From contig OX377205.1 of NCBI GenBank assembly GCA_947396885.1, positions 78,712,969-78,776,968 on the forward strand: a stretch of 64,000 nucleotides of DNA, read 5' to 3'. The position numbers and the translations under genes were made by a program. Under the pieces are notes generated by a model. The model saw nothing but the letters and a program-made list of their open reading frames with translations, searched no databases and was not told the origin of the DNA. Each line of letters begins with the position of its first letter. Positions within the stretch are counted from its first letter, which is position 1. Positions 22,859 through 33,393 of this stretch are shown one piece after another. Source of the stretch: Heligmosomoides polygyrus polygyrus. Lineage: Eukaryota; Nematoda; Chromadorea; Rhabditida; Heligmosomidae.

Positions 22859-22864
22859 AATAAA
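22859..22864 (+). terminator. Polyadenylation signal of the channel gene
   Basis: AATAAA, 42 bases after the TGA stop, followed by AT-rich sequence. Position and sequence fit the usual eukaryotic cleavage signal. Confidence 0.6.
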
Positions 22865-22869
22865 GTAAC

Positions 22870-23600
22870 AATAATTTTATTTTCAATATTGTCCTGTGCC
22901 TGTAAGGCTTGCTGAAAACTCTTTATCACTGTCGACTTTATCAAACACCGTCTTAGTCTAGTCTGCAAAGAAGCCCGAAAGGTGTTGAAACGGCGAAGCG
23001 CTAAAAAGAACGTCGCTACATTGGCTGGCATGGTCCGAAGAATCTCCGGATTACCATCTGTGCCATCGCGTAGCGTGTTCTTCTACTTCAGGGTGAGGTG
23101 AATAAATCATCGTGGGTGTGCGGGGACACCATCAAGGTTCGCCGAGTATCTTCACCTAGCACAATACCCACGAATGGCTGGATGAGGTAACGAATGCCAG
23201 ATTATGGGGTCTGTCCTTGCACGAATAAACGCACCTTTTGCGCGGTTTCTCTCAGAACCGTCTCAAACGACCAGCTTGGAAAACGTGAGCAATACGGAGT
23301 GTTATATTCACAGCATCACATAAAGAATATTTGCATTCACAGACTTTGCCTGTAATAAACAATTCAGGCGGAAGTTCTCAATGACTCTCGAAGACACTGC
23401 AGAATATTGCGGTGAAACATTATCGAAATTCTATTACATAGGTTGTCTCACACGGAATGTCGCATATATTGTGACCTTCTTTTCACAGTTATTCGCATCG
23501 GTGGTGAGCTTACCTACGGTTATTTTTCCGCGGCGTTTCATCTTCTACATTTTCTATTTTTCCTACTTCATTACTTCATCGGTTTCTAAAATTATAGTCT
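22870..23600. other. No recognisable gene
   Basis: Downstream of the channel gene. No domain-bearing frame or inverted repeat identified. Confidence 0.4.
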
Positions 23601-23610
23601 TCAGAATGCA

Positions 23611-24270
23611 ATGGACCAGAAAATGATTGTCCGCGCGTGCCTGCTCTACGACTTCAAATTGAAAAAATCCGCTGTGGAATCGCAGCGTTCGTTGATAGCT
23701 GCATTTCGCAAAGGTGTCGTTTCCGAAAGACAATGTGAGCGGTGGTTTCAACGTTTTGCCGTCGGCGACGAAAGGCTAGAGGACGAAGAGCACGGAAGAC
23801 AGTCGCCTATCCTGGACAACTACTTTTCACGGGCTGTCGTTAACGCTGATCCGACAAGATCGACTTGGGAGCTTGCAGTAAAGCTTGTCTGCTCTAAATC
23901 CTACTCCGAATTCTGCCCCAAATTTAAATCCAAATCGAATTGACCCGTCCTCTAGCAACTTGCTAGATGCTCATGCGAGGCCTCATATCGCAAGAGTCGC
24001 TCAGCAGAAAATTGAGGAACTTGGTTGGACCGTTTTGCCTCATTCGATGTACAGCCCTGGCATTGCCCCATCGACTACCACACTTCCGCTCGATGCAGCA
24101 CGCCTTGGCTGGGAAGAAGTCCGCCGACTACGACGAGATCCGGATTTGGGTGGGTGACTTCCTCGATTCGCGGCCAGCACACTTCTTTAAAAACAAGATC
24201 CAATCCTTGCATGCACGTTGGGAAGAGGTTGTTGATAATTTTGGAGGATATATTGCCGAATTAAGTTTGG
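23611..24270 (+). pseudogene. mariner transposase remnant, internally deleted
   Basis: The N-terminal DNA-binding half reads in one frame from 23611: LLYDFKLKKSAVESQRSL, GVVSERQCERWFQRFAVGD, RLEDEEHGRQSPILDN, which is the paired HTH and linker of mariner transposases. After about 23860 the frame is lost; the central region with the first catalytic Asp is missing. The C-terminal part appears in shifted frames: ARPHIARVAQQKIEELGWTV (the HDNARPH motif now reads LDAHARPH), then QHALAGKKSADYDEIRIWVG and RWEEVVDNFGGY. No terminal repeats found. Sequence type differs from the mariner at 33.4 kb. Confidence 0.85.
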
Positions 24271-24279
24271 TTTTAGTTT

Positions 24280-24900
24280 CTTTGTATGAGCTAAGTATTC
24301 GGTCTGAAGAGACATTCCGTGAAGGACACCCTAATACGTTCCAAGCTTTTCAGGTCTTCGCTTCTTTGTCTATTGCTCAGGGTGTAACTTCATCTGCTTA
24401 ATTTCGCTCTTTTTTGTGGCTGTAGAAACAAGTTGAAGTGTATATTTTATTATGAGAGCAATTCGAAAATCTAACACCGAAACAATGTCTTTCAGCTTGA
24501 ACTCTTGCCTCCTATGACAAGAGCTCGACTCCAGTAGATAAGCTAGTTCTTCCTACCTGAGCTTCTTGCCTTGTGTCATTATGAGGAACTACGGACTGAG
24601 TACAGCTCGCGTAGAATGCAAATGACTCCTAGAAAGGATTTCGATTCCGCTTCACAAGAAGACTGACAATATGCTCGTTCAACAAATGATGAATAGAATA
24701 CTTTCTAACGCTATCGCAGCCCATTAGTTGTGGATTAAAACAATATCTCAGCACGGAGTACTGTTCCCGAGTTAAGCTCTTCCTGCCGGTGGACTTCGGT
24801 AGTCTGCAGTTTGGAATCGCTAACCATACGATCGCGTCGAAATAAATGGTCAGCAATGTAATGGCTGGAAAAATGAGTTCACATGACAGTTTAGGGAACA
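24280..24900. other. No recognisable gene
   Basis: AT-rich sequence without domain-bearing frames or clear repeats. Confidence 0.4.
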
Positions 24901-24906
24901 CATGAC

Positions 24907-25190
24907 AGGCGAGCGAAGTCGGATGAGGCGCCGCCTGTCGCTTGCGTCCGATTCCAGGTTCTTGGTTTGGATTTTCCGCTTAGGCAAACCAAGCCTTCCA
25001 TACATTCGAAGTCGCTGAGTTGGTACCAGAACTTGCCTGAGAAAGGCAATGCGCTAGCTTCTTCATCAACTGGATACTGCAAATCATTGTAAAGACCAAA
25101 TACACATTCAAATTGCCTCCACGACATCCAGTAGAAATACAATGCGTTGCGCGTCCTGAATGCGATTAATCAATACCGTTCTTTTTCTTT
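24907..25190 (+). mobile_element. SINE family 1 copy
   Basis: Head GAGCGAAGTCGGATGAGGCGCC with mutated A box, B-box region CCAGGTTCTTGGTTTGGATT, body with GTCGCTGAGTTGGTACCAGAACTTG and tail AATACCGTTCTTTTTC. Moderately diverged throughout. Confidence 0.8.
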
Positions 25191-25199
25191 TGTATTTTA

Positions 25200-26700
25200 C
25201 TACAGAGAGTGAAGAGCACCAGTGATCCTTGTCCTCGCCTTTCCACCTGGATCACGTGGGTCCTACAGTAGAAAATTCTGAAAGCGGACAGAACACGTGA
25301 AAGTCGAAGAAATAAGTAAATAAGAGATCCCTTTGCGAGACATGCTGCGAATTCCACCTCTGTTGGTGATCGACCAATGTAGGGAGTTCGAGGCGTGTTT
25401 TGTCTTGACAGTGACTTTCGCTGGTCAACTACAAAAAATACTCTTTTAGTTGTCCTTCCCTAACAAGACCTGCACCAATAATTCACTGACCCTGACAGAT
25501 GGAGGACCTGGTGGGTCGACACCAAAGGAGCAGTGAGTGCAGCTAAGTGTATTGCAAGATCAGGCCTTTCGTCGAGTGCGTCAACGACGAGAGTGTTGGG
25601 ATGGAATTAAGATGGAGAGCTGCAGCCGAAGTACAGTGCAGAGGAGTATCAACACCCACGCTGAACATGAAGGGAGAGAGTGCAGTCACACTTTCACGCA
25701 GCTGTGCAATTATGTAGCTCATCTTGACGCTTTTTTCAGAATACATGCGGTTGAGCGAAATCTTGGCGGGACTTTTTTCGTTTCAAGTAATCATAGTTAA
25801 ATAAAAATTCGGACTCAGCGAGCTGCATCGTTTCCTCTATTGTCTAAGGTTGTCCCAACGATGTGCGTTTTCGAATCCCATCGTGCAGTGACTGCCAGTT
25901 GAAAATGTGACAGACCTCAATTCAGAGTTCCGACTGAGCATTGAGTACTCGTCGCGAAGAGGGTTCAAAGTATGAAACAGGTGACACTCGGAAGAATAGA
26001 GAGCATGACCTAGGGCTTCCTATCCGACTTCGGCAATGTTCCGATGGCTCAACTTCGGCGACGATCGTTGTCATGATGTAGACAGACTTCGCGTCCCGGA
26101 CGACTTTGACGAATAACGTCTGCCGACTTCCGAAGATGAGTTGCAGAAATGTTCTCAAAACGCAGCGATCCGTTGGGATTCCATCAATAACAGGGTGTAT
26201 CATCTTCTTCGGTTACTTCGTGACGAATCGATCGCCAGGACACCCTTCGGCGGCGAACACCGGCCCTCTACGGTTTTTCTGAACCATTCGGCATGTATGT
26301 CACCCAAGTTTGAGTAATTTTACCGTAGCCACCTTCGTCAAGTTAGGAACCACTAATTTCTTGCCGATAATTTACGAGACGCTTCTCCTCTAGGCTGTTG
26401 CATGAAGTCGCTTCCCACAGAATGTAGGATGTTCGGAACGTGGTTGCTATTCGAAAGAAATATGTCCCGTCCGCTGGTTGGCATTCGAAAGAAATATCTC
26501 CGAAAGGCAGCGTTGGTATCATCCGACGGACGTCGCGGTGGATTAAGAAGTCATGTACCAAATACCGCGAGCCGCGCGTCGGGATTCGAATATAATGTCC
26601 CTTTGATGACACAGGCGTTTGCTACGGCGACTGCGATCCATAGCCAGTCAACCACAGTTCACTTCTTCCAAACGTATTTATCGCTATCAAGCAGTTATAA
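25200..26700. other. Unassigned sequence, possibly a worn mobile element
   Basis: Two minus-strand frames (25922-26203 and 26343-26612) are longer than their surroundings and lie next to each other, which hints at an eroded element, but neither shows a motif I can name. Confidence 0.3.
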
Positions 26701-26734
26701 CGTTAATTAATGGTTAATCGCATCACGCGAATAC

Positions 26735-27022
26735 ATCCGTAGCGTGATGACATATGACAACGTTCCGGCACCGACCGTTCCCATTCAACCCAAGATGCGC
26801 AAGAACCGTCTGAGATGGTTCGGTCACGTCCTGCGTGCAGGCGAAGAGTGTGCTGAAAAGACAGCACTGCAGCTGGGAGTTCAAGGCACGAGAACAACGA
26901 CAGATTGACGAATTAGATGACAAACCGAAGGCAGCCTGTCTCCATCATGACCAAGCAGCTGGTAGAAATAAATGGCAATCACATGTGAGGCAAGCAGACC
27001 CTGCCTCGAAAAACGCTCAATG
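26735..27022 (+). pseudogene. RTE-type LINE C-terminal scrap
   Basis: Reads PKMRKNRLRWFGHVLRAGEE, then after stops and a frame change KWQSHVRQADPASKNAQ. These match the extreme C terminus of RTE proteins (compare ARLRWYGHVLRADGD and KWRHHTRRADPAAK in the element at 27784-30798). About 280 bases remain, with several lesions, so this insertion is much older than its intact neighbour. Confidence 0.75.
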
Positions 27023-27539
27023 ATAAGTGGGTAAGTACAGTCAAAAGAAGGGAGAGAAACGGAGACTAGTTGAGAATCCAGATGGTAATGAGTCATGCCT
27101 TAGATGCGCTGCTTAAAGACTAGTTCCAAGAAACCAAGATGGGATTCGCCATGCGTTCCACTATGTGATATCACGTAAGATGATACTTTAAATACAGCCC
27201 TAGGCTACCACAGGATCATTTGTCATGGAGGGAGGATTTTGGAGTTGAGGTGAGGACTCTGGGGCACGAGGTTCAAACTTCGGCGCACAAAACGCTTGGG
27301 GCGTTCTGGATCTATTCCAAGGATTCCATGGCCAACCAGAAGGGAAAATGCTTGCATATAACGAGCGAGCTCAAGTGCTACCTCATTCTCGCATTCTGAC
27401 CTACGGTAGGTGCTGTCTCGAACCCTTGCTCTACCCTGTGCGGCTTCCGCTGTTCCTTCAATGGACCTTTATGAGGTACGCTACTTGGATTCTCTCTAGG
27501 TTTTAAAAACTAGAATTTGATTTTTGCAAAGCTGAAGAG

Positions 27540-27660
27540 ATGTTTGGTGGGGTAACTCCTAACTCCTAATCGATTTGACCCTTTCAGGCGCTAAAGAAGG
27601 CGATCCTGCCGAAATGTTAGCCAACAATTCGATTAGCAACCTATGACGAGCTTTGTAGCT
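27540..27660 (+). mobile_element. Penelope-like element 3' end, degraded
   Basis: GGCGCTAAAGAAGGCGATCC...GCCGAAATGTTAGCC (27587-27622) followed by AACAATTCGAT parallels the Penelope 3' end at 1732-1780 in order and spacing, including the hammerhead-like fold, here damaged in the core (CTAAAGA) and GAAAT. No coding part survives. Confidence 0.65.
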
Positions 27661-27753
27661 CTATAGATAGATTTCACCATGTTCAAGGAGAGCTGAACAT
27701 GGTTACATTAAGTACAACTTTACTTGGCGCAGTGGTACTCTCCAAGTAAAGAG

Positions 27754-27774
27754 CAAACAGGCCATCTATCATCT
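27754..27774. repeat. 21-bp target-site duplication of the RTE element, 3' side
   Basis: Identical over 21 bases to 30895-30915 (core CAGGCCATCTATCATCT). Bases just outside differ, so the limits are exact. Confidence 0.88.
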
Positions 27775-30700
27775 TCTTATTCTTCAGCGTTTGTCCCGCT
27801 TAGCAGCGGGGTCCGCTCTTCTGGTATGATGACGCCACTTCGCACGATCAAACGCTTGATCGGGGTGGATACCAGCTTCCTTTAAGTCCACGTGCAACGT
27901 ATCAAGCCAGCGTTGCCTAGGTCGTCCTTTAGGCCGTTTTCCGGGCACATCTATGTTGAGGCCAATCTTCCGAACGGTGTCGCCGTCCGCACGAAGAACA
28001 TGGCCATACCACCGTAGGCGAGCTTCACGTAGCTTGTCAGCAATTGGAGCGACGCCAAACCTTTGACGTACGGAGACATTGCGAACATGATCCAAACGCG
28101 TGACACCAGCCGTCCAGCGCAGCATTTTCGTCTCCATCACGCTGAGGCGGCTCTCAACTTCCTTCGTTGCAGGCCAGCACTCAGCACCGTACATCGCTAC
28201 TGGTCGGACGACGGTTCTGTAGATCTTTGATTTTAAGCGCTCCGGTATCTTTCTGTCGCACAGAACGCCTGTCATTGAGCGCCATTTGGACCACGCTGCG
28301 CTCACGCGTGAGTTCACCTCGCACGTCAGACTACCATCAGACGCAATTGCAGATCCAAGGTACTTGAAATGTGTTGCTCTTACGAGCGCAGTGCCATTGA
28401 TCTCAATGGACCCAGTCTCGTTTACGTCTGTCGTCAAGTACTCAGATTTTTGGACGTTTAGCTTGAGCCCGAACGCCGCCAAGCGGTCACACCAAGCTTG
28501 CACTTGTCGCTCGAGTTCGGCCTTGTCTTCACTCGCAAGCATTACGTCATCTGCATAGAGCAGCGTCCAAGGAGCAGGCTTCTGAAGGTCTCGCGAAATG
28601 GCATCCATTACGACAATGAAAAGAAGTGGGGAAACTTGGTGAACACCGACGGAGATTGGAAACTCCGTGGATGTGCCGGCCGGCGCTCGCACTTGACTCT
28701 TAGGACAAGAGTAAAGAATGCGCACCCACTCGATCAGTTCTTCAGGGACACCGTGCTGTCGTAAGGCATACCATATGACCTCACGCGGTACACGATCAAA
28801 TGCTTTCTCCAGGTCGAGGAAAGCAAGATGCAGCGGTTTTTGTTTCTCGCGATGTCTTTCCACAAGAAGACGAACAGCATGAATGGCGTCGATGGTGCCA
28901 CAGCCGGCTACGAAGCCACACTGGTTGGTGGAAAGCCGGACGATCTCGCGAATACGTCCATCCACAATTCGCTCAAATATTTTCATACTGTGCGAGAGCA
29001 ATCGGATTGGACGGTAACTTGTGCAGTCCGCGGGACTGCCCTTCTTCTTCCAGATCGGGATCGTCGTGCTTTGCTGCCAACTACCAGGAACCTTCTTCTC
29101 CGCAACAACCTGGTTGAAAAACTTCGTTAGCCACTCAGCAGGATTCCAGCACCTCGAGTTCCATAGTTCGGCCGCTATGTCGTCAGGGCCCGTTGCTTTG
29201 CCTGGCTTCATCTTCTTCAAAGCCGCTTCCGTCTCCTCCACAGTGATTTTCTGCACAGGACCGTGCGTAGGAGGGACGCAAGGGATAGGCGGATGGGCAA
29301 ACTCTACTGTTGAAATTCTCTCGAAGTAGTCATGCCATCGTTCCATAGCCCTTTTGCGGTTCATCAGCAGATGGCCATTCTCATCGTTGATGCCAAAGAA
29401 CTTTTCGATGTCCTCGCTCTGGCGATGGCGTGCTTTGGCAAGCCGATAAAGTTGTCGTTCACCATCGCGCGTCTCGAGTTTCTCGTTGACATACTCGTAA
29501 TGAGAAGCTTTTGCAACGGCAACAGCCTTCTTAGCTGCCCTCTTCGCTTCTTGGTACATACGCCAATTGTCGGCTGTCTTGTCGCTGAGAAAAGCGTGAT
29601 ATAGTCTCTTCTTCTCTTTGACTTTTTCCTTGACGTCGTCAGTCCACAGCCAAGTCTGCTTCTCAATCTTACGCCGTCCAGGCTTCGTCATGCCCAGTTC
29701 GGAACGTGCAGCTTGTAGTATCGAATCGGTTGCACGTTTCCATGTCTCCTCAACATTGGTAACCGTCGGCAACCGAATACGAGCAACAACAGCTGCGTCC
29801 TTCTCTTTCATCCGCCACCACTTGATCCTTGATGGTCCGCATCGCTCGACCTGCCTCAGCCTCGGAGGGGCGATCTTAAGTGTGCAGATCAGCGGACGGT
29901 GCTGCGTGGCGACAGTCTCGTATGGCACAACCTTCGCATCTGTGACCAGCCTTCGATCGCGATGCTTGATAAGGATAAAGTCAATCTGTGTCTTGGTATT
30001 CCCGCTATAGAAAGACACGAGATGGGAGTCACGCTTTCGAAACATTGTGTTCGCGATGGTGAGATTATGCGAGTCCGCATACTCAAGAATTCGCTCACCA
30101 TCAGCGTTACGTGCTCCATAACCGAAACCGCCATGACAGCTGTAACCATCTTTCGCAGTCCCAACGTGGCCGTTGAGATCACCTGCGACAACGACAGCGT
30201 CTTCTGGCGGCACCTCTGCTGTCTTCTCATCAAGCAGGGTCCAAAACTCGTCCTTCGCTCGCTCGGAGCAGCCTGTCTGCGGAGCGTATGCAGAGAAGAA
30301 ATGATACATACGCTCTTCAGCAGCAACAACGACCTTCATCAAGCGGTCACTGAAACGTTCCACGCTTGCAATCGCATCTCGGAAACGTTCGGAGACGACC
30401 ACACCAACACCGCTGGTGGTCCTGGGACTGCCGCACAGAATGGCCTTAAAGCCTCGGCCTAGGTCCCTCGACTTGCAACAGGACCACCTCGTCTCCTGTA
30501 CCGCACATAAGTCGATTCGTCTTCGCTCCAGTGCTTCTACCAACTCGCACGAGCGGCCCGTCAACGTACCCACATTCAGCGTAGCAACGCGGGTCCTGCT
30601 TACGTTACGGGACTTTTGGACTTGCTCAGTTGCCCCCCGATGCCGTCCTCGCATCAGGGACCCTCGCATACTTCTCACACTCGCCGGGCTTTGCGAGTGC

Positions 30701-30894
30701 GCGTCGGCTCCCGCGGACGCCGTAGCATTATCTCGACAAACAGTTAACGCCATCAACCATGTGATGTGACATGGGATCTCCATAGGCCGGCCTGTCACAA
30801 GGGCCTGTCGCCTGCAATCGAGTGTCCGTGCTTAGCTTAGCTCGCATAGCGAACAGTTTCCAGTGGCACCACGTGGAGGAACGGACATCGCCAC
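27775..30894 (-). mobile_element. Full-length RTE-clade non-LTR retrotransposon
   Basis: A 3.12-kb element between 21-bp direct repeats, the length typical of RTE LINEs. Read on the minus strand it has a short 5' leader, one long ORF (30798-27784) and a very short 3' tail of AAGAATAAGAAG type. The intact boundaries and frame show that it is young. Confidence 0.9.
27784..30798 (-). CDS. RTE endonuclease-reverse transcriptase, 1004 aa, with a lesion in RT motif B
   Basis: Encodes the single protein of an RTE retrotransposon, which nicks target DNA and copies its own RNA there. N-terminal APE-type endonuclease: LNVGTL (N75), VQETRW (E102), AGDLNGH near 200, DFILIKHR and TQHRPLIC near 275-305. 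Reverse transcriptase: YRPIRLLSHSMKIFERIV, AFLDLEKAFDRVP (motif A), YADD at 748-751 (motif C), YLGSAIASDGS. C terminus: RLRWYGHVLRADGD and KRPKGRPRQRWLD. The frame is open throughout, but motif B reads VHQVSPLLF (H720-P724): LINE RTs normally have HQGS-x-LSPLLF here, so about three residues including the invariant Gly are missing without a frameshift. The protein is therefore probably inactive. Start 30798 is the first ATG inside the element. Confidence 0.92.
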   Translation of the reverse strand: MTGRPMEIPCHITWLMALTVCRDNATASAGADAHSQSPASVRSMRGSLMRGRHRGATEQVQKSRNVSRTRVATLNVGTLTGRSCELVEALERRRIDLCAVQETRWSCCKSRDLGRGFKAILCGSPRTTSGVGVVVSERFRDAIASVERFSDRLMKVVVAAEERMYHFFSAYAPQTGCSERAKDEFWTLLDEKTAEVPPEDAVVVAGDLNGHVGTAKDGYSCHGGFGYGARNADGERILEYADSHNLTIANTMFRKRDSHLVSFYSGNTKTQIDFILIKHRDRRLVTDAKVVPYETVATQHRPLICTLKIAPPRLRQVERCGPSRIKWWRMKEKDAAVVARIRLPTVTNVEETWKRATDSILQAARSELGMTKPGRRKIEKQTWLWTDDVKEKVKEKKRLYHAFLSDKTADNWRMYQEAKRAAKKAVAVAKASHYEYVNEKLETRDGERQLYRLAKARHRQSEDIEKFFGINDENGHLLMNRKRAMERWHDYFERISTVEFAHPPIPCVPPTHGPVQKITVEETEAALKKMKPGKATGPDDIAAELWNSRCWNPAEWLTKFFNQVVAEKKVPGSWQQSTTIPIWKKKGSPADCTSYRPIRLLSHSMKIFERIVDGRIREIVRLSTNQCGFVAGCGTIDAIHAVRLLVERHREKQKPLHLAFLDLEKAFDRVPREVIWYALRQHGVPEELIEWVRILYSCPKSQVRAPAGTSTEFPISVGVHQVSPLLFIVVMDAISRDLQKPAPWTLLYADDVMLASEDKAELERQVQAWCDRLAAFGLKLNVQKSEYLTTDVNETGSIEINGTALVRATHFKYLGSAIASDGSLTCEVNSRVSAAWSKWRSMTGVLCDRKIPERLKSKIYRTVVRPVAMYGAECWPATKEVESRLSVMETKMLRWTAGVTRLDHVRNVSVRQRFGVAPIADKLREARLRWYGHVLRADGDTVRKIGLNIDVPGKRPKGRPRQRWLDTLHVDLKEAGIHPDQAFDRAKWRHHTRRADPAAKRDKR

Positions 30895-30915
30895 CAAACA
30901 GGCCATCTATCATCT
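30895..30915. repeat. 21-bp target-site duplication of the RTE element, 5' side
   Basis: Matches 27754-27774 exactly. Confidence 0.88.
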
Positions 30916-31599
30916 AGAGTGCAATTCCTGCACCAAGTAAACCACAAAGGAAGGAAGTTGGTAAACCCATTACCTGATTCCAAAGCGAATTAAAATAAAT
31001 ATGGTCACCAATGTCTCTGCAAATATATCATAATCAGAGGTGCACACAAGATTTTAGGCGTTAAATTTTTAAATGAATTTTCTAACGGAAATTTTTCAGT
31101 AAATTTCCGGTAAATCGTTAAATTCCGTAAAACATACAAATAGCTGCAAACTATTATATCAACTAAAAAAAGATCAGGAAAAGCGTTTTGCTTCTGTTTT
31201 TACATGTAAAGAATTGAAGTTCAATGAACGCATTGAACATACTACATACAATTTAGCATAAACAATTCATTCAACAACGAATTAGAGTTAAAATTAGACC
31301 AGGACTCGAGAGTCACTCCCCTCCTAGTTCTTCTCGAAAGTTTTCTGTAACTGTTCTACGAGCATATACAGTATCGATGCCGGTAGGATAGCAGCCCGTT
31401 AGTACCAAGAGTCACCCTATAGTTAATATATTTTCCTGCGCAAGAAGGCACATGTTACATGTCCAGTTAGATCAGATATCCGTCCCGGGAAACCACAAAA
31501 AAAATTGTAGCTAAAAGTGATCGCATTTGGACACGTGAACCGATTCGGACCATTTGGTGAGTGATCTCCATCATCTGCCAACTAGTACTTGTTTTAAGC

Positions 31600-31790
31600 T
31601 TATGTCTAACATTATCTTAACATTCCACGATTGTAGTCGTTTATTTTGTTTGGACTCTTTGTTTGTTCTAACTAGTTTAATCGTTTCCCTTCGTTTTGTC
31701 CCATTGCGTTTATTCTCTTGTTGTTGAGGATCACTTAAACTTAACGTACCCTCCACGGCGCATAAATGAATAAATGAATAAATAAATATT
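31600..31790 (+). mobile_element. LINE 3' tail nested in the hAT remnant
   Basis: T-rich sequence followed by GCATAAATGAATAAATGAATAAATAAATA, the same layout as other LINE tails in the window. No coding part. Placement inside the hAT means it inserted later. Confidence 0.45.
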
Positions 31791-31913
31791 ACCGAGATCA
31801 GTTTATTGTAGGTGTAGACTACAACGGTGCTGCTTAAAACTTTCCATTTCGTATAACACAGGGGTTGTCCTATAAGATTACCCCCTTCCAGTCCATTTCG
31901 GCCGAAGGAACTA

Positions 31914-32201
31914 TTAAAAATCCAGATAAAACCCTATTAGTAAGTCGTTAGCGTTTAGGAAAAGTAGCTTTCTAAAAAAATTTCTTGATAGCGTATTTCG
32001 CAAATGGTTTAGAATACGCCCAACGTCCGGAAACATTCTCTCCGTCGCGACTGTTGCAGATGACGAGCAAAAGTACTTTGGGATAAGCAGTGCCAAGGGG
32101 GAAAGAGACATCTTACGAGGGGGCCCGACCAACATCTTATGGTTAATGGATTCATTGACGTGCTTGACGGTTTGGCGAGCTTTTCCAGCTCCTAAATGCA
32201 T
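31914..32201 (-). pseudogene. hAT transposase, C-terminal dimerisation domain
   Basis: Frame of 95 aa containing LALLIPKYFCSSSATVATER, MFPDVGRILNHLRNTLS and KLLFLNAND. The order small-residue SAT/ATER, then VGRI, then R-x-x-LS, then LLFLN is the hAT family C-terminal dimerisation signature. The rest of the transposase (BED finger, RNase H-like core) is absent, so this is a fragment. Confidence 0.82.
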
Positions 32202-32789
32202 TGCTTCTAAAAATTCAAATGTGCCTTAGAAGGTATAATACCATGGAAATAAAAATATGGAAGAAACCGCACGCTGTGCCTGACGTCTCGGGGACAAACC
32301 CGTAGGTCAAACCTAAAAATATTGCCGTTGTAGCGCAATATCTTCTCGCCAGGGTCTGTTCATACTTCGCAGCGGGGCGACTGAGGGAGAGAGTCGGCAA
32401 GGCAAATCAGACGTAACAATTTACGTCGAACGACTGGCCAGCTGAAAGCGATACGTATGATTTGCATTGCAGACCCGTCGCTACCGTCACGACCCATGAA
32501 CAGACTCTCACAGCTGTGCTAGAACGGCTTGGTTTCGTTGATTCTTGCTGATTTCAATAGTTTTTCAGGAGCAGTCCTGATTGGGAAAGTGAGACCTGCA
32601 ATTCTAGTGAAGACTGAGAAGAAATATGATATACCTGTCAAGAAAACAGTCCGTTAAAATTTTTCGTTACATTTCTGAAAATTTCCGCTGAGTCGTTAAG
32701 CGAGATTTTTACCATATGGCACCATATACCAGCAGAAAATGTCATAAATTCGGTAAATAGTTAACCGTTAAACGTGTATCCCTGTTTAT

Positions 32790-33390
32790 AATCGCCATAT
32801 AATGGCATATTGTTAGAGCTTACATCAGCTGCAAACATTTGGCAACTTTTCAGATTATTTTATTATGCTAAACTATCAGTTGAACGTGGACGATGTATTG
32901 TTGCATCGAGGCAATAGGACAGCGAGGAATTTTATCATGAACGTTTGAAGTGTACGGAGTGTTATGAAGCTGTTACACACCACAAACTCGTCACTATTAT
33001 ATCATTCCCAATTGACATTTACCTCAACGTTTATGATTTCGTTTTTTTCTGGAATTTTTAGTCACTCACGTAAAGAATCACCTCATCCCACTCACGGAAA
33101 GAAAGAATCATCAGCCATCGTCAGAATGATACAGTCAGGTGTTGGCCGGACATTGTGGGCTGATGCGTGGGTCATCGGCGATGACGCGCGATCTCAGAAA
33201 AAAGCCGGGTACTCACAATTACCCATTAATGAAGAAGTTTTTGCGTTGTTTAGTGAGCACATCGCTGTCTATTTCTGCCCACGCTACGTCCACCCACATA
33301 CGTAGTGAAGCTCCCTGAATATCACTCACTTCAATTATCGGCCTAAACGCCACTTCATGTAACCTTTAGGGTGGCTATTCCTGATAGTTT
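32790..33390. other. No recognisable gene
   Basis: A 113-aa + strand frame (32964-33305) has no known motif and no exon context; I do not call it a gene. Confidence 0.4.
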
Positions 33391-33393
33391 ATA

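Larger units (their letters stand above)
31035..32784 (-). mobile_element. hAT-superfamily transposon remnant
   Basis: Ends CAGAGGTGCACAC and (reverse complement of right end) CAGGGATACACG form short imperfect inverted repeats of hAT type; flanks ATCATAAT and TTTATAAT match at 6 of 8 positions, as a worn 8-bp target duplication. Both ends carry repeated TTAAATTT/AACGGAAATTT and CCGTTAAA motifs. Interior holds the transposase C terminus on the minus strand (31914-32201) and a separate LINE tail (31600-31790). Confidence 0.72.

Noticed and set aside
29899..30462. Long plus-strand frames (up to 187 aa) opposite the RTE ORF
   Set aside because: They are shadows of the conserved minus-strand RTE coding sequence and carry no domain of their own.
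32964..33305. 113-aa frame as a host gene
   Set aside because: No recognised motif, no splice context, and placed between two transposons.
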